From Bacteroidota bacterium (GTDB lineage: Bacteria; Bacteroidota; Bacteroidia; Cytophagales; Cyclobacteriaceae), in assembly GCA_023428695.1 (NCBI GenBank), contig JAEYWY010000009.1:1-64000 (forward strand): a stretch of 64,000 bases of DNA. Reading direction: 5' to 3'. Both the position numbers and the translations under genes were made by a program. Positions 1-10,808 of this stretch are shown here, in pieces (positions within the stretch are counted from its first letter, which is position 1; each line of letters opens with the position of its first letter). The notes beneath the pieces are model-generated. The model did no database searches. It saw only the letters and a list, made by a program, of their open reading frames with translations, and was not told the DNA's origin.

Positions 1-104
1 CAAATCTCGATCAATGAAAACATCAACTGCTGTTTTGTTATGTCTGCCGCCATAGCTATCTTAATTTTTGAACAAAGCTATGGTGCTGGAAAAGATAGCG
101 AAAG

Positions 105-3100
105 ATGCAGTTCACCGGACGCTTACGGTACAAGACTGGTTTTCTTTACAAAGACCACACGAATTATTCTGATCCGCTTGTAAGTTCCCAGTTCCGCTTT
201 TACCAGGATGGCGGTAATTTGGCAACCGACGATTATCCATTCGCGGAGACAGTTTTCGAAAAAAGCCCATTGAAGCGAGTTGTGAAACAAGGCGCCTCTG
301 GCGGAGCATGGCAACCGGATGCGAATAATGACTATAGTTCACAGGATCGAACAATTAAAAATGCATATGAGACTAATCAACCGAACGAAGTCTTATTATG
401 GACATACATTGAGCCCACCTCCGCATTGCCAATGGGTCTCATAAGTTCTGGGACTTCATCGCCTTCATACTATTCGCCCAATGAACTTTATATGAACAAG
501 GTGCGGGACGAACATAATAACCAGGTAATTGAATATGTAGATAAGAAGGGAGTAACTGTTCTTAAGCGAGTTCAAACCGTCACTGGGGATCCTTCGACTT
601 TAGACAGCAACAAGGACACGAACTACGCCAGCACTTATTACATCTATGACGATTTTGGAAACCTTGTGTGCGTTTTGCCACCCGAGGCTACAAAACAAAT
701 TACTCAAACAACACCTCCTTCGGAATTCTTTGGAAAAAGCGATGCTCAAAAGGATGACTTTCTAAAACGGTGGGCCTTTCGGTATAGCTACGATTCGAGA
801 CGACGCATGATCTATAAACAGGTTCCCGGGGCTGACCAGGTATACCTCGCTTACGATAAAAGGGACCGGCTTGTCATGACCCAGGACGGCAATCAACGCC
901 CTCAAAAAAGATGGTTGTTCACGAAGTATGATGCTCTGGATCGACCGGTGCTTACGGGTATTCATGTTGCCGATTCCTCTTTGACCCAAGAGAAGATGCA
1001 GAGAAGGATCAACCAATTTTACGATGCGCTTCAGTCGAATGGTGGTGCTTGGTATGAGACTTTTTCGGGTGCCTTCGATGGAGTTCATGGGTATGACAAC
1101 AAATCTTACCCACGCGAATTGGTGCATGGAAATTATTTGTCTGTCACCTATTATGACAATTATAAATTCAAGTCCACTCTTCCCGACAGTTCGGTATACT
1201 CCTTTCGGTCTGACGAACTCGACGGTCAGGTCAATACATACTTTCGGCGATTGGCAGGCAAGGTCACGGGAAGTAAGATCAAAATCTTGAATGGTGGAGT
1301 GGCGGGTTATACCTGGCTTAATTCTGTGAATTACTATGACGAGCGTGGGAGGCTTATTCAGGCAGCGTCGGATAATCATAAGAATGGCATCGACGTGATT
1401 ACTAACGTCTACGACTTTGTAGGTAGAGTTTTGGGCACGAGTACCAACCACAAAAACAACGAACTGCATTGGAAGGATCTTGTTGGAGCAACATGGCTCG
1501 CCGACAAAATGATTAGAACGGCATCCTCCAGCGGATGGGGTTCTTCCGGTGCAGCGTCGGTCGAACTTCTTCCGGCAAATGAAGATGGATGGTTCGAATT
1601 TGCAGCTCCGGCTACCAATGCGTCTATCATGGTCGGATTTTCACCTAGCAACACAAATGCTAACTGGACTTCAATTAGGTACGCTCTGTACCTCGTGAAC
1701 AACGGAACTCTTCAGGTCCGTGAGGCAGGAGGATCAACGAATTACCTCGGATCCGGGTTCACATATAAAGCGGGCGACATATTCCGTCTGGAACGCAGGA
1801 ACGGTAAAATAAAATACTATCAGAATGGTAAGCTCATTCTTGAGCGAGTTTCAATAACTAATGCTCTGCTCATAGATCTTTCGATCAATACAACCGCAGG
1901 GCAGATTGCAGGGTTTCGATCTTCCTTTGGTACCCCACGGCTCGAGCAAATTACCAGAACATTTGACTATGATCACGCTGGAAGATTGCTAAAAACGTAT
2001 CATCAGTTGAACGATAGGCCAAAAGTGCTTTTGGCGAACAATAGTTACAACGAGTTGGGTCAGCTTGTCACGAAGAAGTTGCACTCGACGGACGGTGGCG
2101 AAATTCCCGAGGAACAAATAGTATTCAAGCAGCATGTGGACTACCGCTATAATATCCGAGGCTGGGTTACCCGGATTAATAATGCCGACTTATCCCCGGA
2201 CGGCGCTAATGACCCATATGACTATTTCGGCATGACTCTACATTACAACGATCAGGCTGCTGGAATAGGAAACACGCCGTATTTTAATGGTAATATTTCG
2301 GCGATCGAATGGAGTACGGACCTTGGTCTTGGTATAGCGGACCTTGGAGAATCGTCTCAGCGCGCCTATTCATATAGCTATGATCCAATGAACCGATTGA
2401 AGATGGCTACCCACTTCCAAAAGATCTCATTATGGCAAACTTCTTCTTCTTATTCGGAAGAAATTCCTGAATATGATCTAAATGGAAACATAAGGAGACT
2501 AAACCGCAAAGGAAATGGTGGGATAAATATGGATGAACTAACGTACAATTATGGCACGGGGACTACGGCGAGTAATAAACTTCTCGCGGTAAACGATGCT
2601 GGCGATCGAACCGATGGGTTTACCGAAGTTGCGACCACTGCCACAGATTACGTGTATGATGGCAATGGTAATCTTGTTTGGGACCGGAATAAGGGTGGGA
2701 CTGAATGCCTTCAAAACGGTGACTTTTCAGGCGGCGGCGCGAACTGGGCTGCTACAGGAGCGACCGGGCGATTGACTTTTATAAACGACGAGGTCCAAAT
2801 CGCCGCAGGAACGGCAACGACTACAATAGCGCAAAGCGGAATTATCTCAAGCAGACCATACGTTGTCGTTATTGAGTTAGAACGCACTGCCGGGTCTCTA
2901 ACAATCAACTTAGGAGGCGCGACCAGTACGCTGGCATCAACCGGTACTTTTGCAATTGCAATGACCGCAGGTACGAGCCATAACCAGTTTCGAATTATTG
3001 CGGCAACCACTTTTGTTGGAAAGGTTAAAAGCGCGTCGGTAAAAGGCGTTGCTGTCATCACGTACAACTATTTAAATCTGCCGGAGACGGTGAATAAAGC

Positions 3101-4979
3101 GGGAGACAGCCAGCTCCATTATATTTATGATGCAGGCGGAAGGAAATTGGCCCAGGAACTTAGCAAAAATAGCCAAAGGAAAAAACGGACCGACTATGCT
3201 GGTGAATTCGTTTATGAAAATGATTCGCTGAAGTTTATTCATCATGAGGAGGGTAGGATAACTACCGAAAATGAGGCTGTTTACGACTATGTCCTTCGTG
3301 ATCATCTCGGCAATACCAGAATTACATTCACGACAAAGCCCGAATCCGATACGTTGAAAGCGACATTAGAGGACGACACACGTCAGTATGAGGAGAACGC
3401 GTTCGGAAACTATAACAGTTTTGTGAACTTGTCGCTCAATCATACTCCAGAAGGTGAGCGCGTCCATATCTTGAACGGCGGATATGCGGGGCAGGTAGGT
3501 CTAGCGAAAACATTTGCTGTTGTTCCCGGCGATACGATTCGGGCTAGAGTCTATGCGAAAACTTCAGGCCAACCGGGAGTCAATGGAAATCTTGCAAATT
3601 TTGCTTCGGCCATACTGACAGCGTTTAATCTTTCATCTCCCGGACCAGGGGAAAATAGTTCGGCTTACGACGCGGTTAATAGTTTCGGTTCGTGGATCGC
3701 AGGCGGAAATCGTCCAGATCGAGATACCCTGCCTAAAGGGTTTATTAATATCTTAGTCTTCAATAAGGACTTTGAGTTAATGGATCTTGCCTTTGACCAG
3801 TTGAGTAGCAACTCGACGACACATCAGCTAATGTCAGCAGAATCTATCATTCGCCAGGCAGGGTACGTCTATGTATTTTTAAGCAATGAAGGAGACAAAG
3901 AACTGCAAATTGGGTTCGATGATTATGAGGTGATACATTCTAAGTCACCAGTCATTCAGGGTACCGATTACTATCCGTTCGGACTCACGTTTAACTCATA
4001 TCAAAGGGAGAACTCAATACCGAACGTGTACCAATACAATGGAAAGGAGAAGCAGGATGAACTTGATTTGGGATGGCTTGATTATGGGGCGAGAATGTAC
4101 CTTCCAGAACTTGGAAGATGGAAAGCTATTGACAAACGGACGGACGAATTCCAGGGAGCTTCTCCGTATAGTTATTGCATCAATAATCCTTTGATTTTTG
4201 TTGATCCCGACGGTGAGGCATGGAAACCTATTATAGACGCCGACGGGAACTACACCGGGTTCGAATGGATTCCTGAGTCAGAATCCTATGACGAAGACGG
4301 CAATCTTAAAGAGGGCCTGTATGAGACTGCAATCTTGATTGCGGACAATGGCACATGGACATCAGGTGAGTCTTCTGACAAAAAGCAAAGACTTGAATCG
4401 TATAACGTTGGGTCGGCTACCGTCACTGTATATTCGTCAGAAACGGTTGTGGACGAGAACGGTAATAAAGTGGTTGTTGGAAAGAAATCGAGCTTTGAAG
4501 GAACAAGCATGCCTTCCGATCCATCGAAATTTGGGACAGTTGCCCCGGGGTTATTTGAATCGGTCCGACATAAACACGGGGGAAAGAATGGTTACTGGGC
4601 ATTGCAGATTCGGACATTAGACGGATCGGTTAACCTTCCTGCAGTTGGGACAAATCCGGCCACCGGCAAAAGTTATGTTAGTGGCGCAAATATACATAAG
4701 GCTGGAAAAAATGATTATACAGGGACATTTTGGAGAGAAGGAAAATTCAATCGTCACGGTGATGTAGACGGGAAGATGTTTGCTCATCGATATAGCGGAG
4801 TTTCGGAAGGATGTCAGCTAATAAAAGCTGCTCAATGGGATTCGTTTATGAGTAACTTTCCGGCACAGGTCGGAAAGATTGGAACAATTATTTCGCGTGG
4901 AAACTACACAACGAAACCCTCCTCGTTCCAGAATCCTGACAAAGAAAAGATCGACAAGTATTTGTCAAATCAAGATTGA
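105..4979 (+). CDS. RHS repeat-associated core protein with C-terminal candidate toxin tip
   Basis: A 1624-residue Bacteroidota-type RHS/YD-repeat protein, of the kind that forms a secreted shell around a C-terminal effector. Visible parts are many YD motifs, an inserted jelly-roll-like segment around residues 470-620, and the RHS core at about residues 1060-1370 (DHLGNTR, DYYPFGL, QYNGKEKQDEL, ARMYLPELGRW, DPDGE). After the core comes a variable tip holding NIHKAG (His1531) and VSEGCQLI (Cys1570), a His...S-x-G-C pattern like L,D-transpeptidase/YkuD-fold or related cell-wall enzymes. The tip would then attack peptidoglycan (inference). The N terminus is odd: no signal peptide, an in-frame stop at 96-98 just upstream, and reading begins in what is normally the middle of a DUF6443-type N-terminal region. 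The gene is therefore probably 5'-truncated or is a displaced cassette. Confidence 0.85.
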   Translation: MQFTGRLRYKTGFLYKDHTNYSDPLVSSQFRFYQDGGNLATDDYPFAETVFEKSPLKRVVKQGASGGAWQPDANNDYSSQDRTIKNAYETNQPNEVLLWTYIEPTSALPMGLISSGTSSPSYYSPNELYMNKVRDEHNNQVIEYVDKKGVTVLKRVQTVTGDPSTLDSNKDTNYASTYYIYDDFGNLVCVLPPEATKQITQTTPPSEFFGKSDAQKDDFLKRWAFRYSYDSRRRMIYKQVPGADQVYLAYDKRDRLVMTQDGNQRPQKRWLFTKYDALDRPVLTGIHVADSSLTQEKMQRRINQFYDALQSNGGAWYETFSGAFDGVHGYDNKSYPRELVHGNYLSVTYYDNYKFKSTLPDSSVYSFRSDELDGQVNTYFRRLAGKVTGSKIKILNGGVAGYTWLNSVNYYDERGRLIQAASDNHKNGIDVITNVYDFVGRVLGTSTNHKNNELHWKDLVGATWLADKMIRTASSSGWGSSGAASVELLPANEDGWFEFAAPATNASIMVGFSPSNTNANWTSIRYALYLVNNGTLQVREAGGSTNYLGSGFTYKAGDIFRLERRNGKIKYYQNGKLILERVSITNALLIDLSINTTAGQIAGFRSSFGTPRLEQITRTFDYDHAGRLLKTYHQLNDRPKVLLANNSYNELGQLVTKKLHSTDGGEIPEEQIVFKQHVDYRYNIRGWVTRINNADLSPDGANDPYDYFGMTLHYNDQAAGIGNTPYFNGNISAIEWSTDLGLGIADLGESSQRAYSYSYDPMNRLKMATHFQKISLWQTSSSYSEEIPEYDLNGNIRRLNRKGNGGINMDELTYNYGTGTTASNKLLAVNDAGDRTDGFTEVATTATDYVYDGNGNLVWDRNKGGTECLQNGDFSGGGANWAATGATGRLTFINDEVQIAAGTATTTIAQSGIISSRPYVVVIELERTAGSLTINLGGATSTLASTGTFAIAMTAGTSHNQFRIIAATTFVGKVKSASVKGVAVITYNYLNLPETVNKAGDSQLHYIYDAGGRKLAQELSKNSQRKKRTDYAGEFVYENDSLKFIHHEEGRITTENEAVYDYVLRDHLGNTRITFTTKPESDTLKATLEDDTRQYEENAFGNYNSFVNLSLNHTPEGERVHILNGGYAGQVGLAKTFAVVPGDTIRARVYAKTSGQPGVNGNLANFASAILTAFNLSSPGPGENSSAYDAVNSFGSWIAGGNRPDRDTLPKGFINILVFNKDFELMDLAFDQLSSNSTTHQLMSAESIIRQAGYVYVFLSNEGDKELQIGFDDYEVIHSKSPVIQGTDYYPFGLTFNSYQRENSIPNVYQYNGKEKQDELDLGWLDYGARMYLPELGRWKAIDKRTDEFQGASPYSYCINNPLIFVDPDGEAWKPIIDADGNYTGFEWIPESESYDEDGNLKEGLYETAILIADNGTWTSGESSDKKQRLESYNVGSATVTVYSSETVVDENGNKVVVGKKSSFEGTSMPSDPSKFGTVAPGLFESVRHKHGGKNGYWALQIRTLDGSVNLPAVGTNPATGKSYVSGANIHKAGKNDYTGTFWREGKFNRHGDVDGKMFAHRYSGVSEGCQLIKAAQWDSFMSNFPAQVGKIGTIISRGNYTTKPSSFQNPDKEKIDKYLSNQD

Positions 4980-4983
4980 ACTT

Positions 4984-5529
4984 ATGATGAAAACAATGAT
5001 CGTGGCGGTTGCCTTGACCTTACTGACCTGCCAGCATCGCAGGAACGATGGAGGCCCCGATGCAATTACTGATACTGGTCGAAACCAAGCGTCCAAAGAA
5101 TTAGTTCAGAGGGGGCGTCCCACCGAAACTCAATTAAAACTCGGACGTTTCGATACATTATCACAGACGGCGCCGAAGTCAATGGAGCTATTTCAGAAAA
5201 ACTTTCTTGATAGTATTGTGATTAATGGAGAGGCCGAGTTTGAGTCTGATAGCTCCTACGTTGTTGATTCGATTCAAACATACCAGATTGACAAAAATAC
5301 TATTTTCTATATCAAAGGCATTTTTCTGCCATCCACAGTTGACTTTCACTATTATGGAGGTTACAACGGAAAGGATCGATATCAAGAAATCTACCATTTA
5401 CCGTTAGAGACTTCATTCAATTTTACAAGATATGAACTCAGCGAGCTTTCAGTGCGAGTGTTTGGTGAGAGGAGCGACAACGGATCGGAAGACGACGGCG
5501 AGATGCTCCTTTTTGAACTTACCTATTAA
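4984..5529 (+). CDS. Putative immunity lipoprotein for the RHS toxin
   Basis: A 181-residue protein starting 4 bases after the RHS stop codon. The start at 4984 (or the adjacent ATG at 4987) gives a short hydrophobic N terminus ending in LLTCQ, a lipoprotein-like signal although Thr before the Cys is not ideal. The rest is acidic and polar, with no family I recognise. A small gene directly behind an RHS toxin is the standard place for the cognate immunity gene. Export to the envelope would fit protection against a toxin that acts on peptidoglycan. The function is inferred from position only. Confidence 0.6.
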   Translation: MMKTMIVAVALTLLTCQHRRNDGGPDAITDTGRNQASKELVQRGRPTETQLKLGRFDTLSQTAPKSMELFQKNFLDSIVINGEAEFESDSSYVVDSIQTYQIDKNTIFYIKGIFLPSTVDFHYYGGYNGKDRYQEIYHLPLETSFNFTRYELSELSVRVFGERSDNGSEDDGEMLLFELTY

Positions 5530-5580
5530 TGTTATATGTATTATGTCCACAAGCCCTATTTCATCCGGTAATCCATTTTT

Positions 5581-8500
5581 ATGAAAACTCCGATCTATTC
5601 ACTATTGATTGCTTTCCTGTTTTTACGGACCATTCCCGCAATTGCTCAATTGAGCGAGCAGTCGCTAATGAATCATGAACCCATCTCAATTCCAAGTCCG
5701 AATCTGTCAAGCTTGGGTACTTTTGGCGAAATTCCAGTATCAACATTCACAGGCCTTCCGCAGATTGATGTTCCACTATATACATTCAATGATGGACCGT
5801 TCCAAATTCCGATCACACTTAGCTATCACGCGTCGGGCTTTCGCCCAGATGTTCATCCCGGTTGGGCCGGCATGAATTGGTCCTTGGGCGCATCTTCTTG
5901 GGCGATTACCAGAAAGGTGAATGGGAAGGCAGATGATTATGATACTTTTGATAACGAAACGGCGGGAAAACTCAATCCGCTCGATTCATATAGTAGTCGC
6001 AGTGGATTTTATTTCAACCGAGTGAATATTGATACGGCGCGCTGGAATAGTACGTCCTATCTTACCGAGGTGACAGATGTGAACAACGCCCGACTAATCT
6101 CTCACACCCGAAAAGATACTGAGCCCGATGAATTTAACTTCTCTTTCCCGACTGGAAGTGGAAAATTTTACATGGCACTTGACGGCACATGGAAGGTCGA
6201 TTGTGATCGCGCAGTTCGCGTAACGTTCAATGGGCAGTTCATCCCGGTTCCGTTCACTCCGGTGCCAGGAACCATCATCGAAAGCTTCGGTTATTACAAG
6301 ACGTTTTCCGGGTTTACCATTACCGACATCGATGGTACGCAATACGTATATGGTGGTAGTACAAATTATATAGAATATAGCATTGACTTTATTCAACAAG
6401 ATCTTGATCTATGGCAGGCAGACGGATGGTACCTTCGCGAAATCATCCATCCCTCCGGTCGAAAAGTATCCTTCACCTACGAGCGCGCCGAATATATCAA
6501 TCAGTTGATGATGAGTCACAGCCAAAATTTTGGCACCGGCGGAAGCGCGACTGGTTTCTGGCGTCCCCCGTGCGGGCCCGCACAAGGCTCTTTCCGCGAA
6601 GACTACACGGGGCGCTTGATTTCGCCTTTATACTTGAAAGAGATCTCCGGTACACTTGGGTCGATCGTCTTCAATCGTACACTGAGTTCCGAATTGAAAT
6701 TTGGCAAGACGTATAATGGAGGTCATCCAGCCACCCGAGATATCTATTCGGTGGTCTGGTTAAATCATCAATTGAACAAGAATGATCGTAATAAGGTATA
6801 TCCAATATTGCGCCAATGGTATCTTGCTCAACCCATCCACCATAACCCGCCCACAGATAACTATTTTAGTATTGATTATGCATACTTCTATCTGACGATG
6901 ATGCAGTGGTACCGGCTCGAAAGTATAGAGATTCGGAGCCGGACCCGCACCACCCCGATTAAGTCGTTTGATTTCCATTATGATGCTGAGTCGCTGAGGC
7001 TTTGTCTTAGCTCCATCGTTGAGGGGAATGGGATAGGAGATGAGTTGCCACCTTATGAATTCAAATATAAGCCCATTGATGATGTGCCATATTTCTCTGG
7101 AAGAGTGGATCATTGGGGATTTTACAATGGGCGCCTGCCCGACATCAGCCAATTAGAAACCGATCCGTCAGTTTATTACAACTCAAGGAATGCGGATCCC
7201 GCTTACGCAATGCAGGGAATGCTTGAGAGAATCGTTTATCCAACTTCGGGCTATACGATCTTGGAGTACGCCGGCCATTATGCCGGAAAAACAACGCAAG
7301 ATGATCGAAGCCTTGATCCCATCTCGAGCGGTATTACTGTGGGAGGGATTCGCGTGAAGAAGGTTACCAATGTAAATGTTGTTGACAACATTCCTAACCA
7401 GGAGAAAGAATACTTTTACGTGAGTGGTTATCGAAACAGTCTGCCTTTGGGATCCCTGTCGTCCAGCGGGGTCTTGGGCGGGCGTTCCCTGTATCTCTTC
7501 AAAGACTTCAAGGTACCCGCTTCTGGTGGAGGTTTTTTCTTGAAAAACATGTTCAATTCACTATCTCAGTTACCCGCTTCCAATAACAGTCAGGGTAGTC
7601 ACATCGGATACAGTGAGGTTGTTGAACGAACCGCCGATGGTGCGTATACTATCTTTTACTACAAGAATTTCGACAATGGCCACACGGATGAATCGTCGCC
7701 AACAATTAACCTTGCCTTCAGTCCATATGGGCCTTACACAACTCTTGAAAGGGAACGAGGGAAACTTTACAAGATTGAGATGTTCAGCGCATCAGACACA
7801 CTTGTCTATAGGAAAGAGATCGGTTATCAGGCATTGAGGAAGAATAAAGATTTTGTACCTGCGATACGAGCGCGATCGTTTACCTTATGTCCCGAAATCG
7901 GCACCAATGATCGCTACGCCGAGGGGACCGCGTATAAAATTTATACCTACGCATTCCTTCCCACCAGTGAAATGGAGACAATATACGATATTAGCGGAGG
8001 CAATCCTGTGACCATCTCAAAAACCATTACATATAACGATTTCAGAATGGTGACGGCGGAAACTCTCATCAACAGTGATCAAACGACTAATACTACAAAA
8101 AACTTCTATCCTGTTGACTTTCCGTCGGAGGTCCCGATCAACTCAATGATAGCGGATAATGTGATTGGTCCAGTTGTAAAACAACAATTTATCAAAAATG
8201 GCTTGGTCCTGGAAACACAGCGTACGCAGTACTCCAATACAGTTTCCTCAAACCCAAAAATCTATCGTCCAATATATGTAGCCACCCAGAGAAAGGCAGA
8301 GGCCGAACAAATCAGGCTTCGATTCCACAAGTACGACAATCACGGAAATCTTCTTTGTTATTCAAAGGAGTTCGGCCCGCAGATAAGCTATATCTGGGGA
8401 TACGCCAAGAGCTATCCGGTAGCAGAGATACGCAATGTCGAATATGCCGTGATCGAGCAGGCTTTGGGCGCTGCAAACATTGACGCCATGTCGGACGATT

Positions 8501-8757
8501 ACGACGCTAATATCTTTAGCTTTCTGTATAACACACGACTTACAGAATTTATTGCGCCATTGAGGACAGGTGCTTCGTTTGAAAACGCTCAGGTGACCTC
8601 ATATTTATATGAACCGTTAATTGGAATCGTTTCGATTACCGATTCCAACGACAATGCTGTGAGCTACGAGTATGATCGAATGCGCAGACTAATGTCTATT
8701 CGGGATTGGAATAATGATATCATGAAAATGTATTCTTATTCCTACATGTTTAAATGA
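5581..8757 (+). CDS. Large exported YD/RHS-repeat protein without core domain
   Basis: A 1058-residue protein with a clear signal peptide (residues 1-22, ending AIAQ), followed by the N-terminal signature of Bacteroidota RHS companions (FGEIPVSTFTGLPQIDVPLY, then LSYHASGFRPD). Degenerate YD motifs run to the end (VSYEYDRMRRLMSIRDW). It lacks the RHS core and a toxin tip. Such proteins usually sit just upstream of a DUF6443-RHS gene; here the order is reversed, with the toxin gene upstream, so the next partner may have been lost or moved. It probably acts outside the cell or at the surface as a shell or adhesin-like protein. The exact role is unknown. Confidence 0.8.
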   Translation: MKTPIYSLLIAFLFLRTIPAIAQLSEQSLMNHEPISIPSPNLSSLGTFGEIPVSTFTGLPQIDVPLYTFNDGPFQIPITLSYHASGFRPDVHPGWAGMNWSLGASSWAITRKVNGKADDYDTFDNETAGKLNPLDSYSSRSGFYFNRVNIDTARWNSTSYLTEVTDVNNARLISHTRKDTEPDEFNFSFPTGSGKFYMALDGTWKVDCDRAVRVTFNGQFIPVPFTPVPGTIIESFGYYKTFSGFTITDIDGTQYVYGGSTNYIEYSIDFIQQDLDLWQADGWYLREIIHPSGRKVSFTYERAEYINQLMMSHSQNFGTGGSATGFWRPPCGPAQGSFREDYTGRLISPLYLKEISGTLGSIVFNRTLSSELKFGKTYNGGHPATRDIYSVVWLNHQLNKNDRNKVYPILRQWYLAQPIHHNPPTDNYFSIDYAYFYLTMMQWYRLESIEIRSRTRTTPIKSFDFHYDAESLRLCLSSIVEGNGIGDELPPYEFKYKPIDDVPYFSGRVDHWGFYNGRLPDISQLETDPSVYYNSRNADPAYAMQGMLERIVYPTSGYTILEYAGHYAGKTTQDDRSLDPISSGITVGGIRVKKVTNVNVVDNIPNQEKEYFYVSGYRNSLPLGSLSSSGVLGGRSLYLFKDFKVPASGGGFFLKNMFNSLSQLPASNNSQGSHIGYSEVVERTADGAYTIFYYKNFDNGHTDESSPTINLAFSPYGPYTTLERERGKLYKIEMFSASDTLVYRKEIGYQALRKNKDFVPAIRARSFTLCPEIGTNDRYAEGTAYKIYTYAFLPTSEMETIYDISGGNPVTISKTITYNDFRMVTAETLINSDQTTNTTKNFYPVDFPSEVPINSMIADNVIGPVVKQQFIKNGLVLETQRTQYSNTVSSNPKIYRPIYVATQRKAEAEQIRLRFHKYDNHGNLLCYSKEFGPQISYIWGYAKSYPVAEIRNVEYAVIEQALGAANIDAMSDDYDANIFSFLYNTRLTEFIAPLRTGASFENAQVTSYLYEPLIGIVSITDSNDNAVSYEYDRMRRLMSIRDWNNDIMKMYSYSYMFK

Positions 8758-9027
8758 TCTTTGTTACAAGTGGCTAAGGACGGCTATTGGACAGGAGCAT
8801 GAAAAGGAAGTATTTTGGATTGGTCTATCTTTCCGATAACATAAGTAGTATACAGTGCTGAGGTCTGATTTAATCGATCGCGCGACGCCAAAGCAAATAA
8901 TAAAAATATCTCTGCCTTAGTTGCTTTACTGGTATGGACCTTCTAAAGGTGTTGGCTAGATACCAGACGAAAGAGAGGCGAAAAAAAATTATGAATGAAT
9001 GCCTAAACTTGATCCGATCTTCCGGTC

Positions 9028-10557
9028 ATGAAAGCCTTTGTCGCTTCTTTAACCGTTCTGTTGCTCCTGGCCGTCTTTTCTTTGCGAGCACAGCATGAAC
9101 CTCGGTCTCGGACCTTAGCGCTGGACAGCCTCGTCCGGTTGAGTGAAAATCAGTATGTGATTGATTCGCTCAAGCTGAATGTATGGTCCGATTCGCTGAA
9201 GTCGCGGATTGAAATGGTCTATCAGTCGGAGTCGATTGATCTGGTTTCCAAAATCGACAGTCTCGGGAACCTCGATCTGCCTTCATTCCCGTATCTTCAA
9301 AAGTTGGATAGTCTTTTGGCGAAAAAGGATGCACTAGTTCAAGAGGTCGAAAACAAGAGGCAGGAGCTACTCACCCAGACCAGAGGAAAAATTGAAACCT
9401 GGCGCAACAGGGTGGCAGAGAGACTAACGCTGGATAAAGTAACCTCGCCCAAAATACCTGGTGTTGATCTTCCGGGAGGTGAACTCACCGATAAAATTTC
9501 GAATCTGCCTCAGGCCGGTATCCCTGATCTTCCCGGTGCCGAACTTCCTGAGATGGATTTTGTCAACCTCGATATACCCGAAATGCCGGAGCTCTCCGTC
9601 CCTGAACTGCAGAACCTGGACTTGTCGCCAGACCTCGCTTCCATCAGCAAATCCGTCAAGCTTCCAGATTTTGATAAATTGGAAAGCATCCAGTCTCATC
9701 TCGGCAAAGGGGAGGAGGCGCTGTCAAGCGTGTCGCCACTCACTACCGATGGCGTGATCAATGCTTCGGTGGAAAGGATCGCTGAGGTCGGTGACGTCAA
9801 ACAACAGCTTCAGATCGCCGAGGGCATCCAGGATAATGAATTCATGGAAGTAGCCGAAAAAATGAAGGACCCGGAAGCCCTGAAGGCGGAAGTGAAACAA
9901 CAGGCGGTCAAGAAAGCCGTTAATCATTTCGCGGGCAAGGAGGAGGTGCTTCAGACCGCTATGGAAAAAATGTCCAAATACAAAGCGAAGTATGCAAGCC
10001 TGAACAGTTTAAGCGATCTGAAGAAACGCCCGCCGAATGCGATGAAAGGCAAACCCTTCATTGAACGCCTTCTCCCGGGTGTTACGTTCCAGATTCTCCG
10101 CAACGACGATTTGTTCCTCGACGTAAATCCTTATGTTGGCTACCGCATCAGTGGCAGGTTCACTTCGGGCATCGGTTGGAACCAGCGGATTGGCTACTCG
10201 ACGCAAAATAGTTACTTCACTTCGCCCTCTGGCGTTTATGGCCCCCGTTGGTTTGGTGAAGCCAGAGGATGGAAAGGCTTCTCAGGTCGTCTTGAGGTGG
10301 AATGCATGAACGCAGTAGTACCTCCCGCCTTTACCGCGCGCGTACCTGACCACGGTCAACGCGAATGGGTATGGACGGCGATGGCGGGAATTAAGAAGGA
10401 ATACCGATTCATAAAAGGAGTTACAGGTACCGCATTTATCTTGTTCAACCTTTACGATCCCAAACACAAAAGTCCGTATGGTGACGTGATGAACTCGCGG
10501 TTCGGGTTTGAGTTTCCGTTGAAGAAGAAATCGAAAGCCACCGAGTCCTCATCCTGA
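9028..10557 (+). CDS. Exported coiled-coil protein with C-terminal barrel-like region
   Basis: A 509-residue protein with a signal peptide (residues 1-22, ending LRAQ). Residues about 30-140 are charged and helical. Residues about 150-230 form a Pro/Leu/Asp-rich stretch of repeated LP-x-LP and IPE-type steps, followed by more charged helix. From about residue 345 the pattern becomes alternating aromatic/polar (VTFQILRNDDLFLDVNPYVGY onward), like beta strands of an outer-membrane or surface domain. I do not recognise a named family. It lies 270 bases after the YD-repeat gene in the same direction and could serve its export or display, but that is only contextual. The 270-base gap shows no gene. 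Confidence 0.7.
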   Translation: MKAFVASLTVLLLLAVFSLRAQHEPRSRTLALDSLVRLSENQYVIDSLKLNVWSDSLKSRIEMVYQSESIDLVSKIDSLGNLDLPSFPYLQKLDSLLAKKDALVQEVENKRQELLTQTRGKIETWRNRVAERLTLDKVTSPKIPGVDLPGGELTDKISNLPQAGIPDLPGAELPEMDFVNLDIPEMPELSVPELQNLDLSPDLASISKSVKLPDFDKLESIQSHLGKGEEALSSVSPLTTDGVINASVERIAEVGDVKQQLQIAEGIQDNEFMEVAEKMKDPEALKAEVKQQAVKKAVNHFAGKEEVLQTAMEKMSKYKAKYASLNSLSDLKKRPPNAMKGKPFIERLLPGVTFQILRNDDLFLDVNPYVGYRISGRFTSGIGWNQRIGYSTQNSYFTSPSGVYGPRWFGEARGWKGFSGRLEVECMNAVVPPAFTARVPDHGQREWVWTAMAGIKKEYRFIKGVTGTAFILFNLYDPKHKSPYGDVMNSRFGFEFPLKKKSKATESSS

Positions 10558-10808
10558 CGACGTTCTCCATTATCTTAATCGTCTGATTCTGCCCTCATCC
10601 TTGTGCATCATTGCCTCTGCAATCGCCTTATTGCTATCGACCAAAATTCGGGACAGTTAACCGTTTATTGAACATGTTGGACTGATGGACTTGCACCCTA
10701 AATAGCGGTGATTTACCTTTACTAAACAACAGCTCAAAACACCGGTGCGCTAACTGGTGAGACGACGATACAGCCGCTTATAAAGCATTGAAATACAACG
10801 GGGTAGCT

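Noticed and set aside
762..1469. A 235-codon minus-strand frame inside the RHS gene
   Set aside because: It is antisense to a well-supported coding region with RHS motifs; no domain, signal or neighbour supports it.
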